NCBI GenBank assembly: GCA_012955965.1
Contig: JABBZI010000024.1
Span: 1-64,000, forward strand
Origin: Clostridioides difficile
GTDB taxonomy: Bacteria > Bacillota > Clostridia > Peptostreptococcales > Peptostreptococcaceae
Reading direction: 5' to 3'
Length of the DNA stretch: 64,000 bases
Each line of letters begins with the position of its first letter. Position 1 is the first letter of the stretch. The notes below the pieces were generated by a model, which saw only the letters and a list, made by a program, of their open reading frames with translations, made no database searches and had not been told where the DNA came from. Both the position numbers and the translations under genes were made by a program. Below are positions 52,713-63,347 of this stretch, one piece after another.

Positions 52713-54529
52713 TAATCTTCTTCCTTCCTAAAAAAATTATAAACATTATCTGCGATGCTTTTATTCATTCCCTCTACTTCTAATAATTCTTCCATAGTAG
52801 CTTTTTTTATAGCCTCTATATCCTTAAAGTGATTCAGTAATGATTTCTTTCTTTTTTCACCTATTCCTTGTATATCATCTAAGATAGATTTTGTCAAAGC
52901 TTTATTTCTTAAGCTTCGATGATATGTTATTGCATAATTGTGAACTTCTTCTTGTATACTAGCAATAAATCTATATAAATTGGTTGTTTTATCTAGCTCT
53001 ATTTCTTTTCCTTTGCATATCAATCCTTTGGTTCTATGCTTATCATCTTTGTACATTCCCCAAAGAGGTATCTCTACATCATTAAGTTCTAATACTTTTT
53101 TTACTGCACTAACTTGCCCTTTTCCACCATCCAACAATATCAAGTCAGGTAAATTTCCATGTTTTAATCTTCTGTCTACAATTTCAGCCATAGAATCATA
53201 ATCATTAGGTCCAATGACTGTTTTTATTTTATATCTTCTGTATTCTTTTTTATCTTTTTTAGCATTTGTATATACTACCATAGAACCAATCGAATCTACA
53301 CCTTGTATATTCGATATGTCATAAGCCTCTATTCTTATTGGTAATTTTTCTAGATTTAATAGACGTTTTAATTCTTCTAATGCTCCAATACTCTTTTCAT
53401 ATTTTCTTTTGTTCATATCAGAAAACTTTTCAAGATACTCTACAGCATTTTTTCTTACCATTTCAACAAGACTTTTCTTTTCTCCCTTTTGTGGGACTCT
53501 TATTGTTACTTTTTGACCTTTTTTAGATGATAACCATTCTTCTAATATAGAGCTATCTTCTATCTCGTCTTCTATAATTAATTCTTTAGGTATATACTCT
53601 TGCTCATTGTAAAATTGTTTTACAAATGAACCTAATATAGAAGCTCTTGGGCTATCCATTACACCTTCTAATATAAAGTGTTCCCTACCTACAATCTTAC
53701 CATTTCTGATAAAAAATACCTGTACACAGGCTTCATTATGAGCCCTTGCCATTGCAACTACATCTTGATTTAAGTCACTTACATTAGTATCTATTTTTTG
53801 TTTTTGTATCAACTCTTCAAGACTCTTTATTTTATCTCTATATATAGCAGCTTCCTCAAATCTAAAATCCATAGAGCTCTCATTCATCTTTTCCTTTAAA
53901 AGCTCCATCAATTTTTCTTCTTTACCAGATAGACACATTATAATTTCTTCTATCATCTTTCCATATTCCTCTTTAGAAATATTTCCTGTACAAGGCCCTA
54001 GACATTTATTTATGTGAAGATTTAAACAAGGTCTTGTTTTATTCTTTATTGCTTTTTCGATATCTATTTTACAACTTCTTATTGGATAGGTACTATTTAT
54101 AAGTTCCAAAGTATCATTTACAGCAGTTATATTAGTATATGGTCCAAAATACTTTGCCTTATCCTTAAGAACTCTCCTAACCTTTAAGATTCTTGGATAA
54201 TCTTCATTTGTAGTTACTTTGATATATGGATAGGTTTTATCATCTCTAAGTACTACATTATACTTAGGTCTGTATCTTTTTATTAGATTACATTCAAGTA
54301 TTAATGCCTCCAACTCTGAATCCGTTATAATATACTCAAATTTATATATATTTTTAACCATAGATTTTACTTTAGATGTATGGTTTTTTGAAGATTGAAA
54401 ATACTGCCTTACCCTATTTTTTAAAGATATGGCCTTTCCCACATATATTATATGGTCGTATTTATCTTTCATCAAATATACTCCGGGCTCAGAAGGTAAT
54501 TTTTTTAAATGTTCTTGTATATCAAACAT
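52712..54529 (-). CDS. uvrC: Excinuclease ABC subunit C
   Basis: A 605-residue nuclease that makes the 3' and 5' incisions in nucleotide excision repair. The N-terminal GIY-YIG domain (SEPGVYLMKDKYDHIIYVGK in two parts: EPGVYLM, IIYVGKA), a UvrB-binding UVR segment near 205-240 (FEEAAIYRDKIKSLEEL), the RNase H-like domain (EAYDISNIQG, LLDGGKGQ) and C-terminal helix-hairpin-helix (IQGIGEKRKKSLL). Start ATG 54527-54529, five bases after GGAGG. It is paired with hprK in an operon. Confidence 0.96.
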   Translation of the reverse strand: MFDIQEHLKKLPSEPGVYLMKDKYDHIIYVGKAISLKNRVRQYFQSSKNHTSKVKSMVKNIYKFEYIITDSELEALILECNLIKRYRPKYNVVLRDDKTYPYIKVTTNEDYPRILKVRRVLKDKAKYFGPYTNITAVNDTLELINSTYPIRSCKIDIEKAIKNKTRPCLNLHINKCLGPCTGNISKEEYGKMIEEIIMCLSGKEEKLMELLKEKMNESSMDFRFEEAAIYRDKIKSLEELIQKQKIDTNVSDLNQDVVAMARAHNEACVQVFFIRNGKIVGREHFILEGVMDSPRASILGSFVKQFYNEQEYIPKELIIEDEIEDSSILEEWLSSKKGQKVTIRVPQKGEKKSLVEMVRKNAVEYLEKFSDMNKRKYEKSIGALEELKRLLNLEKLPIRIEAYDISNIQGVDSIGSMVVYTNAKKDKKEYRRYKIKTVIGPNDYDSMAEIVDRRLKHGNLPDLILLDGGKGQVSAVKKVLELNDVEIPLWGMYKDDKHRTKGLICKGKEIELDKTTNLYRFIASIQEEVHNYAITYHRSLRNKALTKSILDDIQGIGEKRKKSLLNHFKDIEAIKKATMEELLEVEGMNKSIADNVYNFFRKEED

Positions 54530-54625
54530 CTCGCCCTCCAAAACATTAGATTTTATATTAAAATTATACCCTAAAATGTGAAATTTAAAAAGTTATACAA
54601 TTTCCAATACTTTAGACAAGTTAAA

Positions 54626-54684
54626 GTCCATATTCCCCTTCTATAATTGATTTAAAAACAAACCTTATGAAGAGTAATATGGAC
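54626..54684 (-). terminator. Possible weak terminator after uvrA
   Basis: GTCCATATT (54626-54634) and AATATGGAC (54676-54684) form an inverted repeat between uvrA and uvrC with an inner TTC/GAA pair. On the minus strand only TTTAA follows, so termination may be weak. Confidence 0.35.
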
Positions 54685-54784
54685 CTTATACTTTTATTGA
54701 CTGCTTACAACTATATTTAACAACTTCTAAAAGATATAATTAACTTATATCTCTAAGTTTGAAATTTATCACATTTCATATGGC

Positions 54785-57610
54785 TTAAGAAAAGTATTTC
54801 TTTAAAAATTGACCTGTATAAGACCCATCAACTTTAGATACTTCTTTTGGTGTCCCAGTTGCAACTACAGTTCCACCTTTATCTCCACCTTCTGGCCCTA
54901 GGTCTATTACATAGTCACAAGTCTTTATGACGTCTAGATTATGTTCTATGACTATAATTGTATTCCCTGTATCTGCTAATCTTTGTAATACTTGTATTAG
55001 CTTGTCTACATCTGCCATATGAAGTCCAGTAGTAGGCTCATCTAATATATACAAGGTCTTACCTGTTGGTCTTTTACTAAGTTCGGCAGCTAATTTTATA
55101 CGTTGTGCTTCTCCTCCTGATAATTGAGTTGAAGGCTGTCCTAATTTTATATATGAAAGTCCTACATCCATTAAAGTATCTAGTTTTCTTTTTATATTTG
55201 GTATATTTTCGAAAAATTCAACAGCTTCTTCCACATTCATATCAAGTATATCAGATATAGTTTTATCTTTATATTTTACTTGTAGTGTTTCTCTATTATA
55301 TCTTTCACCCTTACAAATCTCACAAGGAACATATACATCAGGCAAGAAATGCATTTCTATTTTTATTATTCCATCACCCTTACAAGCTTCACATCTGCCG
55401 CCTTTTACATTGAAACTAAATCTTCCTTTTTTATAACCTCTTGCCTTAGCTTCATTAGTTGCTGCAAAAATATCTCTTATAAAATCAAATACTCCTGTAT
55501 AAGTAGCAGGATTTGAACGAGGTGTTCTTCCAATTGGACTTTGGTCTATGTTTATAACTTTATCTATATTTTCAATTCCTTTTATTTCCTTATGTTTACC
55601 AGCTCTTTGTTTAAGTCTGTTTACCTTGCTTGCAACACCTTTATAAAGTATATCGTTTATCAGTGTACTTTTTCCAGAACCTGAAACACCTGTTATACAT
55701 GTAAACTTACCTAATGGGAATTTTATATCAATATTTTTTAGATTATTTTCTGATGCTTTAACTATTTCTATAAAATTTCCATTTCCTTCTCTAGTGGTCT
55801 TTGGAAGTAATATTTGTTTTTTACCACTTAGATACTGACCTGTTATTGAGTTCTCATTTTCAATTATTTCATCCAAAGTCCCCTGTGCAACTATTTCACC
55901 ACCATGTATACCTGCACCTGGTCCAATATCTAAAACATAATCAGCTTCTCTCATTGTATCTTCATCATGCTCTACAACAATTAATGTATTTCCTAAGTCT
56001 GTTAGATGTCTAAGAGTACCTATAAGCCTATCATTATCTCTTTGATGAAGTCCTATACTTGGCTCATCAAGTACATATAAAACCCCAACCAATGCAGAAC
56101 CTATTTGAGTTGCTAGTCTTATACGTTGTGCTTCTCCTCCTGATAGAGTTCCAGCTTTTCTTGATAAATTCAAATAATCAAGACCTACATCTCTTAAGAA
56201 CATAGCTCTTCCTTTTATCTCTTTTATAATCTCACGAGCTATAAATCTCTGTTTTTCTGTAAGACTTATATTTTCCATAAAATCAATTAATTCATTTACA
56301 GATAAGTTTGTAACTTCCATTATATTTTTTCCATCAACCAAAACAGATAAAACTTCCTTTTTGAGTCTCATCCCTTTACATTTTGGACATGGTCTTTCTG
56401 CCATATATTCTTCAATCTTATCTCTCATGTACTCTGAGTTAGTTTCATTGTATCTTCTTTCTAAATTTACTATTACTCCTTCAAAGTATGACTTATAATT
56501 TCTAGTTCCTCCAAATTTTGATTCATAAGTAAACTCTACAATTATATTGTCCTTACCATAAAGTAATTCCTCAACAAAATCTTCTGGTAAATCTTTAAAT
56601 GGTGTTGTCAAAGATACATTAAAATGTTCTGCTAAGCTTTTTATCATTTTACTATAATAGGTATCATCATTAACACCTGTTGACCCCCATGCTGCAACTG
56701 CACCTTGTTTTATTGATAATTCTTTATTTGGCACTACTAATTCTGGGTCAACTTCTTTACTTTCTCCAAGACCATTACAAACATCACAAGCACCAAAAGG
56801 AGCATTAAATGAAAACATTCTTGGAGATAATTCTTCTATACCAATTCCATGTTCTGGGCATGCAAATTTAGTTGAAAAAAGAATTTCTTCTCCATCTATT
56901 ATTTGAGCTATTACAAGACCATCTGATAACTTAACTGCAGTTTCAATCGAATCTGCTAATCTAGATTCAATTCCATCTTTAATTACTATTCTGTCTACTA
57001 CAACTTCTATATTATGTTTTTGGTTTTTATTTAGAACTATATCATCACTAACCTCATAGTTTTCACCATTAACTCTAACTCTTACAAATCCTTCTTTTTT
57101 GATATTATCAAAGACCTTTTTATGCGTACCTTTTTGTCCTCTAACAATTGGTGAAAGTATTTGTAACTTCGTTCTATCTGGAAAATCTAGCATTTTATCA
57201 ACTATTTCTTGAATAGTCATTTGACTTATTTTTTCACCACATGTAGGGCAGTATACGTCTCCTACTCTTGCAAATAATAATCTTAAATAGTCGTATATTT
57301 CTGTTACTGTTCCAACAGTAGAACGTGGGTTTTTTGAAGTAGTCTTTTGGTCAATTGATATAGCTGGTGATAAACCCTCAATATATTCTACATTTGGCTT
57401 TTCCATTTGACCTAAAAATTGTCTAGCATAGGCTGATAGACTCTCTACATATCTTCTTTGACCTTCTGCATATATTGTATCGAATGCCAAAGAAGACTTT
57501 CCAGAACCTGATAACCCAGTAAAAACAATAAATTTGTCTCTTGGTAATTCTAAATCTACATTTTTTAAATTATGTTCTTTTGCCCCTCTTATTATAATTT
57601 TATCTTCCAT
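54785..57610 (-). CDS. uvrA: Excinuclease ABC subunit A
   Basis: A 941-residue damage-recognition ATPase of full length. Two ABC modules: Walker [21 protein letters not shown] near 30-49 and [19 protein letters not shown] near 640; signatures [12 protein letters not shown] and [12 protein letters not shown]. Zinc sites: CPTCG (first), [14 protein letters not shown], and the essential C-terminal finger CEACKGDG...CEICKG. It works with UvrB, encoded 18 bases upstream in the same operon. The RBS before the ATG (AGAGG, about 12 bases away) is rather distant. Confidence 0.97.
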   Translation of the reverse strand: MEDKIIIRGAKEHNLKNVDLELPRDKFIVFTGLSGSGKSSLAFDTIYAEGQRRYVESLSAYARQFLGQMEKPNVEYIEGLSPAISIDQKTTSKNPRSTVGTVTEIYDYLRLLFARVGDVYCPTCGEKISQMTIQEIVDKMLDFPDRTKLQILSPIVRGQKGTHKKVFDNIKKEGFVRVRVNGENYEVSDDIVLNKNQKHNIEVVVDRIVIKDGIESRLADSIETAVKLSDGLVIAQIIDGEEILFSTKFACPEHGIGIEELSPRMFSFNAPFGACDVCNGLGESKEVDPELVVPNKELSIKQGAVAAWGSTGVNDDTYYSKMIKSLAEHFNVSLTTPFKDLPEDFVEELLYGKDNIIVEFTYESKFGGTRNYKSYFEGVIVNLERRYNETNSEYMRDKIEEYMAERPCPKCKGMRLKKEVLSVLVDGKNIMEVTNLSVNELIDFMENISLTEKQRFIAREIIKEIKGRAMFLRDVGLDYLNLSRKAGTLSGGEAQRIRLATQIGSALVGVLYVLDEPSIGLHQRDNDRLIGTLRHLTDLGNTLIVVEHDEDTMREADYVLDIGPGAGIHGGEIVAQGTLDEIIENENSITGQYLSGKKQILLPKTTREGNGNFIEIVKASENNLKNIDIKFPLGKFTCITGVSGSGKSTLINDILYKGVASKVNRLKQRAGKHKEIKGIENIDKVINIDQSPIGRTPRSNPATYTGVFDFIRDIFAATNEAKARGYKKGRFSFNVKGGRCEACKGDGIIKIEMHFLPDVYVPCEICKGERYNRETLQVKYKDKTISDILDMNVEEAVEFFENIPNIKRKLDTLMDVGLSYIKLGQPSTQLSGGEAQRIKLAAELSKRPTGKTLYILDEPTTGLHMADVDKLIQVLQRLADTGNTIIVIEHNLDVIKTCDYVIDLGPEGGDKGGTVVATGTPKEVSKVDGSYTGQFLKKYFS

Positions 57611-57628
57611 AATGTTGTTTTTACCTCT

Positions 57629-59599
57629 CTATTTTTCCAATTTTTCTTCTAATTGTTTTACTTTATCTCTAAGTTCTGCTGCTCTCTCAAATTGTAAGTT
57701 TTGAGCAGCTTCCATCATCTCTGATTTTAATTTTTCTATATTATCTCTTATTTCATCTTTATCATCTGTGTCAGATATTCCATATACAACTTCTTCCTCT
57801 GCTACCTTAGTAGCTTCTATACTATCTCTTATACTTTTCTGTATAGTCTTAGGAGTGATGTTATGTTCTTCATTATATAGATTTTGTATATCTCTTCTTC
57901 TCTTTGTTTCATCAATAGCATTTTGCATTGAGTCGGTTATTCTATCTGCGTACATAATTACTCTTCCATTTTCATTTCTCGCTGCACGTCCAATAGTCTG
58001 TATTAAAGCTGTTTCGGAACGTAAGAAACCTTCTTTATCAGCATCCAAAATCGCTATAAGTGAAACCTCTGGTATATCTAACCCTTCTCTAAGTAGATTT
58101 ATTCCTACAAGTACATCAAACTTTCCTAGTCTTAAATCTCTTATTATTTCTGTTCTTTCTAATGTAACTATATCTGAATGCAAATATTTAACTTTTATCC
58201 CTATCTCTTTAAGATAATTAGTCAAGTCCTCACTCATTTTTTTAGTTAAAGTAGTTATAAGCACTCTTTCGTTTTTTTCTATATTTTTAGTTATTTCTCC
58301 TACCAAATTGTCTATTTGATTATTGATAGGTCTTACTTCTACAATTGGGTCTAAAAGCCCAGTTGGTCTTATTATCTGTTCTGCTATAGTTTCTGAATGT
58401 TGAATTTCATAAGGTCCTGGTGTAGCACTTACAAACAACATTTGATTTATATTTCCTTCAAATTCTTGAAAGTTTAATGGTCTATTGTCAAGTGCAGAAG
58501 GTAATCTGAATCCATTCTCTATAAGGGATGTCTTTCTAGACCTATCTCCTGCATACATACCTCTTACTTGTGGTATAGTAACATGTGCCTCATCTACAAT
58601 TATCAAATAATCATCTGGAAAGAAATCCATTAAAGTATATGGCTTTTCTCCTTCTTCTCTACCTGTAATATGTCTTGAGTAGTTCTCTATACCTTGACAA
58701 AACCCTATTTCCTTTAGCATTTCTATATCGTACTTAGTTCTTTGTTCAATTCTTTGAGCTTCTAAAAGTCTATCATTTTCCTTAAAAGCTTTTATTTGCT
58801 CTTGAAGTTCTTCTTCTATTTCTACAATTGCATTTTCAATTCTTTCTGGTGTTGTTACGTAGTGAGATGCGGGGAATATAACAATGTGGTTTCTAGTGCC
58901 AACAATCTTTCCTGTTACATAATCAATCTCTGTTATTCTATCTACCTCATCACCAAAAAACTCTATTCTTATTGCTTTTTCATCGTTACTTGCTGGAAAT
59001 ATCTCTAGTATATCTCCTCTGACTCTAAAGGTACCTCTTGTAAAGTTTATATCATTTCTTTCGTATTGTATCTCTATTAACCTTTTTATTACATCATCTC
59101 TGTCTCTTTGCATACCTGGTCTTATAGATAGCATAAGTTCTTTATAATCTTTTGGATCACCCAATCCATATATACAAGATACAGATGATATTATTATAGT
59201 ATCTCTTCTTTCTAAAATAGATGCCGTAGCAGAATGTCGAAGTTTATCTATTTCATCATTTATGCTTGCATCTTTTTCTATATAAGTGTCACTGTGAGCT
59301 ACATATGCTTCTGGTTGATAGTAATCATAGTAACTTACAAAATATTCAACTGCATTGTCTGGGAAAAATTCTTTAAACTCACTGTAAAGCTGTGCTGCTA
59401 GTGTCTTATTGTGAGCCATTATTAGGGTAGGTTTTTTAACTTGCTGAATGATGTTTGCCATTGTGAATGTTTTTCCTGAACCCGTTACTCCTAATAATGT
59501 TGAAAATTTCTCATTTCTATTTATAGAATCCACTATTGATTTAATAGCTTCTGGTTGGTCACCTGTAGGTTTGAAGTCTGATTTTATTTTAAAATCCAC
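57629..59599 (-). CDS. uvrB: Excinuclease ABC subunit B
   Basis: A 656-residue DNA-repair helicase. Walker [13 protein letters not shown] near 33-44, the beta-hairpin region [11 protein letters not shown] used for strand separation, DEAH-like IIVDEAHVT, helicase motifs V-VI ([19 protein letters not shown]), and a C-terminal UVR motif ([20 protein letters not shown], ending in the last 30 residues). It is loaded by UvrA and recruits UvrC. The start was placed at GTG 59597-59599, seven bases after AGGAG; an upstream ATG at 59623 has no site. Operon order uvrB-uvrA. Confidence 0.96.
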   Translation of the reverse strand: MDFKIKSDFKPTGDQPEAIKSIVDSINRNEKFSTLLGVTGSGKTFTMANIIQQVKKPTLIMAHNKTLAAQLYSEFKEFFPDNAVEYFVSYYDYYQPEAYVAHSDTYIEKDASINDEIDKLRHSATASILERRDTIIISSVSCIYGLGDPKDYKELMLSIRPGMQRDRDDVIKRLIEIQYERNDINFTRGTFRVRGDILEIFPASNDEKAIRIEFFGDEVDRITEIDYVTGKIVGTRNHIVIFPASHYVTTPERIENAIVEIEEELQEQIKAFKENDRLLEAQRIEQRTKYDIEMLKEIGFCQGIENYSRHITGREEGEKPYTLMDFFPDDYLIIVDEAHVTIPQVRGMYAGDRSRKTSLIENGFRLPSALDNRPLNFQEFEGNINQMLFVSATPGPYEIQHSETIAEQIIRPTGLLDPIVEVRPINNQIDNLVGEITKNIEKNERVLITTLTKKMSEDLTNYLKEIGIKVKYLHSDIVTLERTEIIRDLRLGKFDVLVGINLLREGLDIPEVSLIAILDADKEGFLRSETALIQTIGRAARNENGRVIMYADRITDSMQNAIDETKRRRDIQNLYNEEHNITPKTIQKSIRDSIEATKVAEEEVVYGISDTDDKDEIRDNIEKLKSEMMEAAQNLQFERAAELRDKVKQLEEKLEK

Positions 59600-59720
59600 G
59601 GTATCACTCCTTCTTTCGAACATTAGTTCCTAACATTTATTATTATATCATACCTTTATAAAATTGTTTAAGTTATTTTAAATATTTTACCCATTTAAAT
59701 TTTACTTAAATCTAAAATAT

Positions 59721-59753
59721 AAAAAAAGACTTCTATCTTTACAATAGAAGTCT
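59721..59753 (-). terminator. Terminator after the phosphodiesterase operon
   Basis: On the minus strand AGACTTCTAT-TGTAAAG-ATAGAAGTCT is followed by seven Us; the 10-base stem is perfect. Confidence 0.85.
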
Positions 59754-59785
59754 ATAATATATGGAAAATAAATACTTTCTTCAAC

Positions 59786-61048
59786 TTATATAATAAAATC
59801 AAATGCTTCTTTTTCAGCTTCGTCCAACTTTAAATTGAATAACTTTAATATAGTTGCTGCATGTGCTCTCAAATCTCCTGTTTCTATAATCACACCACTT
59901 TTAATATTTGGTCCAAAAGCTATAAATGGAGGTCTATTACCCTTAGTAGGTAAATGACCATGTGTCGCAACAGCAAATTTATAATCCTTTATATCTGAAT
60001 CCTTTATAATACTTCCCTCTAAATCATTACCAAATGAAATTCCTTCAATACCTTCAACTACCATTTCGAAATCGCCTTCAAGGCCAAGTTCAGATGCTTC
60101 CTCTTTGCTAAAAATATTCTCTATAAATAATTCTTCTTTAAATTCCTCAAGTAGCTCTTTTAGCTCGGTTAATCTATCTAAGTTATTTACTATTATTTGA
60201 GCTGATATACCAGAAGAATTTACATAAGCATCAAAATGTTTAACTTCTCCATCTTCTACGGTTATAAATCCTCTTGATTTAAGTAAAACATTTAGATTTA
60301 TAACTTTATCAACGCTAAGATGACCATGGTCTCCAAGTATTATAAAATTTGTATCTTTATATGTACCCGCATCCTTTGTAGCTTGAATTATATCTCCTAA
60401 CCATTCATCATTCATTTTCAATGCTTTATCTACTTGCTCATTAAATAAGCCATAATTATGTCTTGTATGGTCCAATGTTGCCAAATGTATCAACATTAAA
60501 TCTGGCTTATAGTCCTTTATAATATCTACTGCACAGTTTACTCCAAACAAATCCATGTTAGGTTCTAACTTCCAATCAATGTAATGACAATGTTTATTGT
60601 AAATACCATCCATTATAATCTTACTGGAGCTTTTTGCAAAAATCTCTCTTGGGTCATCTTCTCTATTAGGAGCCCATATTTCTGCAATGTTATAGTCTAT
60701 ATTTGGATTTGCTCCCATTACAGGCCATAATACACTAGAGGTAGTTAGATTGTTTTCTTTTGCTACATCTACAATAGTTTTTGTTTTTATGTCCTTTGAA
60801 TACCAGTACCAATCTTTATTTTCTTTATTTGGGTCAAATTTTTCATTATGATATATACCATGTTTTTTAGGATATACTCCTGTAACCATACTAGTATGGC
60901 ATGGATATGTTAAAGTAGGATACACACAATTTATATTTTTTACTATAGAACAATTTTCTAATATAGATTTAAAATTTGGTAGATTTTTTACGAATTCTAA
61001 GTCTTTTTCAAATAAAGAATCCACTGATAATACTATAACTTTTGTCAT
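59786..61048 (-). CDS. Type I phosphodiesterase / alkaline-phosphatase superfamily protein
   Basis: A 420-residue cytoplasmic protein without signal peptide. The metal-binding and nucleophile residues of the nucleotide pyrophosphatase family are visible: VLSVDSLFEKD near the N-terminus, the catalytic Thr in YPTLTYPCHTSMVTG, LATLDHTRHNYG, ILGDHGHLSV and ATHGHLPTKG near the C-terminus. It is the last gene after an ABC importer of the UgpB/UgpAE type, 62 bases downstream of the solute-binding protein gene. A job in cleaving an imported phosphodiester such as a glycerophosphodiester is plausible but not shown. Confidence 0.82.
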   Translation of the reverse strand: MTKVIVLSVDSLFEKDLEFVKNLPNFKSILENCSIVKNINCVYPTLTYPCHTSMVTGVYPKKHGIYHNEKFDPNKENKDWYWYSKDIKTKTIVDVAKENNLTTSSVLWPVMGANPNIDYNIAEIWAPNREDDPREIFAKSSSKIIMDGIYNKHCHYIDWKLEPNMDLFGVNCAVDIIKDYKPDLMLIHLATLDHTRHNYGLFNEQVDKALKMNDEWLGDIIQATKDAGTYKDTNFIILGDHGHLSVDKVINLNVLLKSRGFITVEDGEVKHFDAYVNSSGISAQIIVNNLDRLTELKELLEEFKEELFIENIFSKEEASELGLEGDFEMVVEGIEGISFGNDLEGSIIKDSDIKDYKFAVATHGHLPTKGNRPPFIAFGPNIKSGVIIETGDLRAHAATILKLFNLKLDEAEKEAFDFII

Positions 61049-61110
61049 TTACATTACCTCTTCATTCATATATTATTAAATACTTTTAATTAACTTACAA
61101 GTCTACATGA

Positions 61111-62415
61111 TTATTTATTTGTTTTGTCTATTACTGCTTGCATTGCAGAAGTCCCTTTGTTTACTGCATCTTTTGGAGATACATTTAAATCAGTAAGTCC
61201 CTTTTTAATCTCATCCATTAGCTTATCAGTTGCTTCTTTATATCCATTTAACATTGGAAGTGCAACAGCATATTGTAATTGGTCAGTTGCGACTTTATAT
61301 TGAGGTTTCTCTTTATATAGCGTTTGTAATTTTTCTGACTTTGTCGCATCTTCAGTTGTTGGTAAGTATCCTGTTGATGAGCTAAACTGAACTATCTTAT
61401 CTGTTTGAGTCATCCATTTTATAAACTCTGCACTTGCTTCTTTTTCTTTATCTGTTCCTCCTTCAAGCATAACTAGGTTTGCTCCACCTGTAGGAGTTGC
61501 GTATTTTTGATTCTTTGGTAAAAATGCTGTTGATATTTCAAATTTACCTTCTGTTTGTTGCATAAGTCCTGCTAAATCTGCTGTTGATGTAAATATCATA
61601 CCTACTTTACCATTTACAAAGTCTTGTTTTGCCACATCCCAGGCATTATAGTCTTCACCAGGAGGCATTTTCATTATTCCATCTTTCATCATATCTTGCC
61701 AGAATTTAACTGGTGCTTGTCCTGCTTCATTATTAAATGCTACTTTTTTACCATTAGTTATTTCTCCTCCACTTTGCATTACCATAGCTTCATAGAACCA
61801 AATATCTATTGGTGTTTCAAAACCATAAGTATCTTCCGATTTATTTGTCATCTTACTAGCATAATCTTTAAGTTCTTCCCATGACTTTGGACCTGAAGGG
61901 TCAAGACTTGCTTTAGTTGCCATATCTTTATTTATGTATAATATTGGGGTACTTCTATTAAATGGCATCCCAACAAATTTGTTTTCATAATACGAATTTG
62001 TTAAAAGACCAGAAAAAAATCTTTCTTGGTATGTTTTATCGAAATACTTGCTCATATCCACTAAAGCTCCTGCTGATGCGAATGTACCTGTTTGAGTTAT
62101 TTCTAATAATGTTACATCTGGTTGGTCTTTAGAAGTTAAAGCTGCTTGTAATTTTGTTGCATTTTCATAGTAATCTTTCTGTTTTAGCATATTTACTTGT
62201 ACATCTTTATGCTCACTATTAAACTGGTCAACCATTTTTTGTGCAGTTTCACCATTAGTACCGCCTAAAGGAGCCCAGAAATCTATCTTTGTAATATTGC
62301 TATCAGTCTTTTCTCCTTTAGATGTATTTGAATCATTAGAATTTGAACACCCAACTAAAGAACCTAATAATAATGTTATTGCTAATCCTGTTGCTAATTT
62401 TCTTTTAAGCTTCAT
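61111..62415 (-). CDS. ABC importer solute-binding lipoprotein (UgpB-like)
   Basis: A 434-residue family 1 extracellular binding protein. The signal peptide MKLKRKLATGLAITLLLGSL ends in the lipobox LVGC, so it is anchored to the membrane. The body begins ITKIDFWAPLGGTNGETAQKMV and has the usual EFIKWMTQTDKIV near the end. Among carbohydrate binding proteins it looks closest to glycerol-3-phosphate (UgpB) types. Start ATG 62413-62415 gives six bases from GGAGG; the frame's first ATG abuts that site. It is followed by the phosphodiesterase gene and preceded by the permeases. Confidence 0.85.
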   Translation of the reverse strand: MKLKRKLATGLAITLLLGSLVGCSNSNDSNTSKGEKTDSNITKIDFWAPLGGTNGETAQKMVDQFNSEHKDVQVNMLKQKDYYENATKLQAALTSKDQPDVTLLEITQTGTFASAGALVDMSKYFDKTYQERFFSGLLTNSYYENKFVGMPFNRSTPILYINKDMATKASLDPSGPKSWEELKDYASKMTNKSEDTYGFETPIDIWFYEAMVMQSGGEITNGKKVAFNNEAGQAPVKFWQDMMKDGIMKMPPGEDYNAWDVAKQDFVNGKVGMIFTSTADLAGLMQQTEGKFEISTAFLPKNQKYATPTGGANLVMLEGGTDKEKEASAEFIKWMTQTDKIVQFSSSTGYLPTTEDATKSEKLQTLYKEKPQYKVATDQLQYAVALPMLNGYKEATDKLMDEIKKGLTDLNVSPKDAVNKGTSAMQAVIDKTNK

Positions 62416-62445
62416 TTTCATCCTCCAAATTTAGTCTTTAATTTT

Positions 62446-63306
62446 TTATTTTATTCCTGAATACATAAAAGCTTCTTTTACCTTTTTATTTGCAAATATA
62501 TATACAAGAATTATTGGTAAAATTAGAATTATATTTCCTGCCATTATTACATTCCATGCAGTAATCCCTTCTGAAGATTTAAGAAGTGCTACTCCTATAG
62601 GTAAAGTTCTTATAGCATCTGTATTTGTCATTACTAGAGGCCAGAAGTAGTTATTCCAATGATATATAAAATTGAATAATATAAATGTTATTACTGCTGG
62701 TTTTGCCATAGGAACCATTATCTTAAACATTATTTTTAAATCAGAGGCATTATCTAGTTTAGCTGCTTCAATAATCTCATCTGAAATCTGCATAAAATTT
62801 TGTCTAAGTAGAAATATACCAAATGAAGATGTCATAAATGGAATTATAAGTGGCACATATGTATTTATAAATCCAAACTTACTCATCATCATATATACTG
62901 GTAAAAAAGTCACCTGTGGTGGAATCATTAGACCTATAAGCAAAAACCCAAATAATACCTTTTCGCCTTTAAATTTAATTTTAGAAAATGCATATGCTGC
63001 TGGAACCATCACTAAAAACTGTATAACTAAAACACTTCCTGTTACAAACACACTGTTTAGTAAATATCTAAAAAATGGACCTGAGTTCCATGCTGTACTA
63101 TAATTTTCTAACACTATATCATTTGGTATTATAGTAGGTGGTAATTGCATCATTTCTTGTGGATTTTTAAAAGATGTAGATAACATCCATATAAAAGGGA
63201 ATATAAATACTGCAGATAAAAGTAATAAAATTAATACTTCTATTGATTTTGATGCTATTTTTTTTATATCAACTTTGTCTTTTTTGATAGGTTGTATAAT
63301 ATCCAT
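62446..63306 (-). CDS. ABC importer permease, UgpE/MalG type
   Basis: A 286-residue permease with six membrane helices and the EAA loop EAAKLDNASDLKIMFKIMVP near 180-200 (EAA---G is here EAA---N). The N-terminal helix is VLILLLLSAVFIFPFIWML. It pairs with the upstream permease to form the channel of the importer. RBS GGAGG. No ATP-binding gene is within the window; it may lie beyond the edge or be shared, as with MsmK-type ATPases. Confidence 0.88.
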   Translation of the reverse strand: MDIIQPIKKDKVDIKKIASKSIEVLILLLLSAVFIFPFIWMLSTSFKNPQEMMQLPPTIIPNDIVLENYSTAWNSGPFFRYLLNSVFVTGSVLVIQFLVMVPAAYAFSKIKFKGEKVLFGFLLIGLMIPPQVTFLPVYMMMSKFGFINTYVPLIIPFMTSSFGIFLLRQNFMQISDEIIEAAKLDNASDLKIMFKIMVPMAKPAVITFILFNFIYHWNNYFWPLVMTNTDAIRTLPIGVALLKSSEGITAWNVIMAGNIILILPIILVYIFANKKVKEAFMYSGIK

Positions 63307-63347
63307 TTTATCCTCCTTCTTGATAAGCCTTATACTGTCTTTTTTAT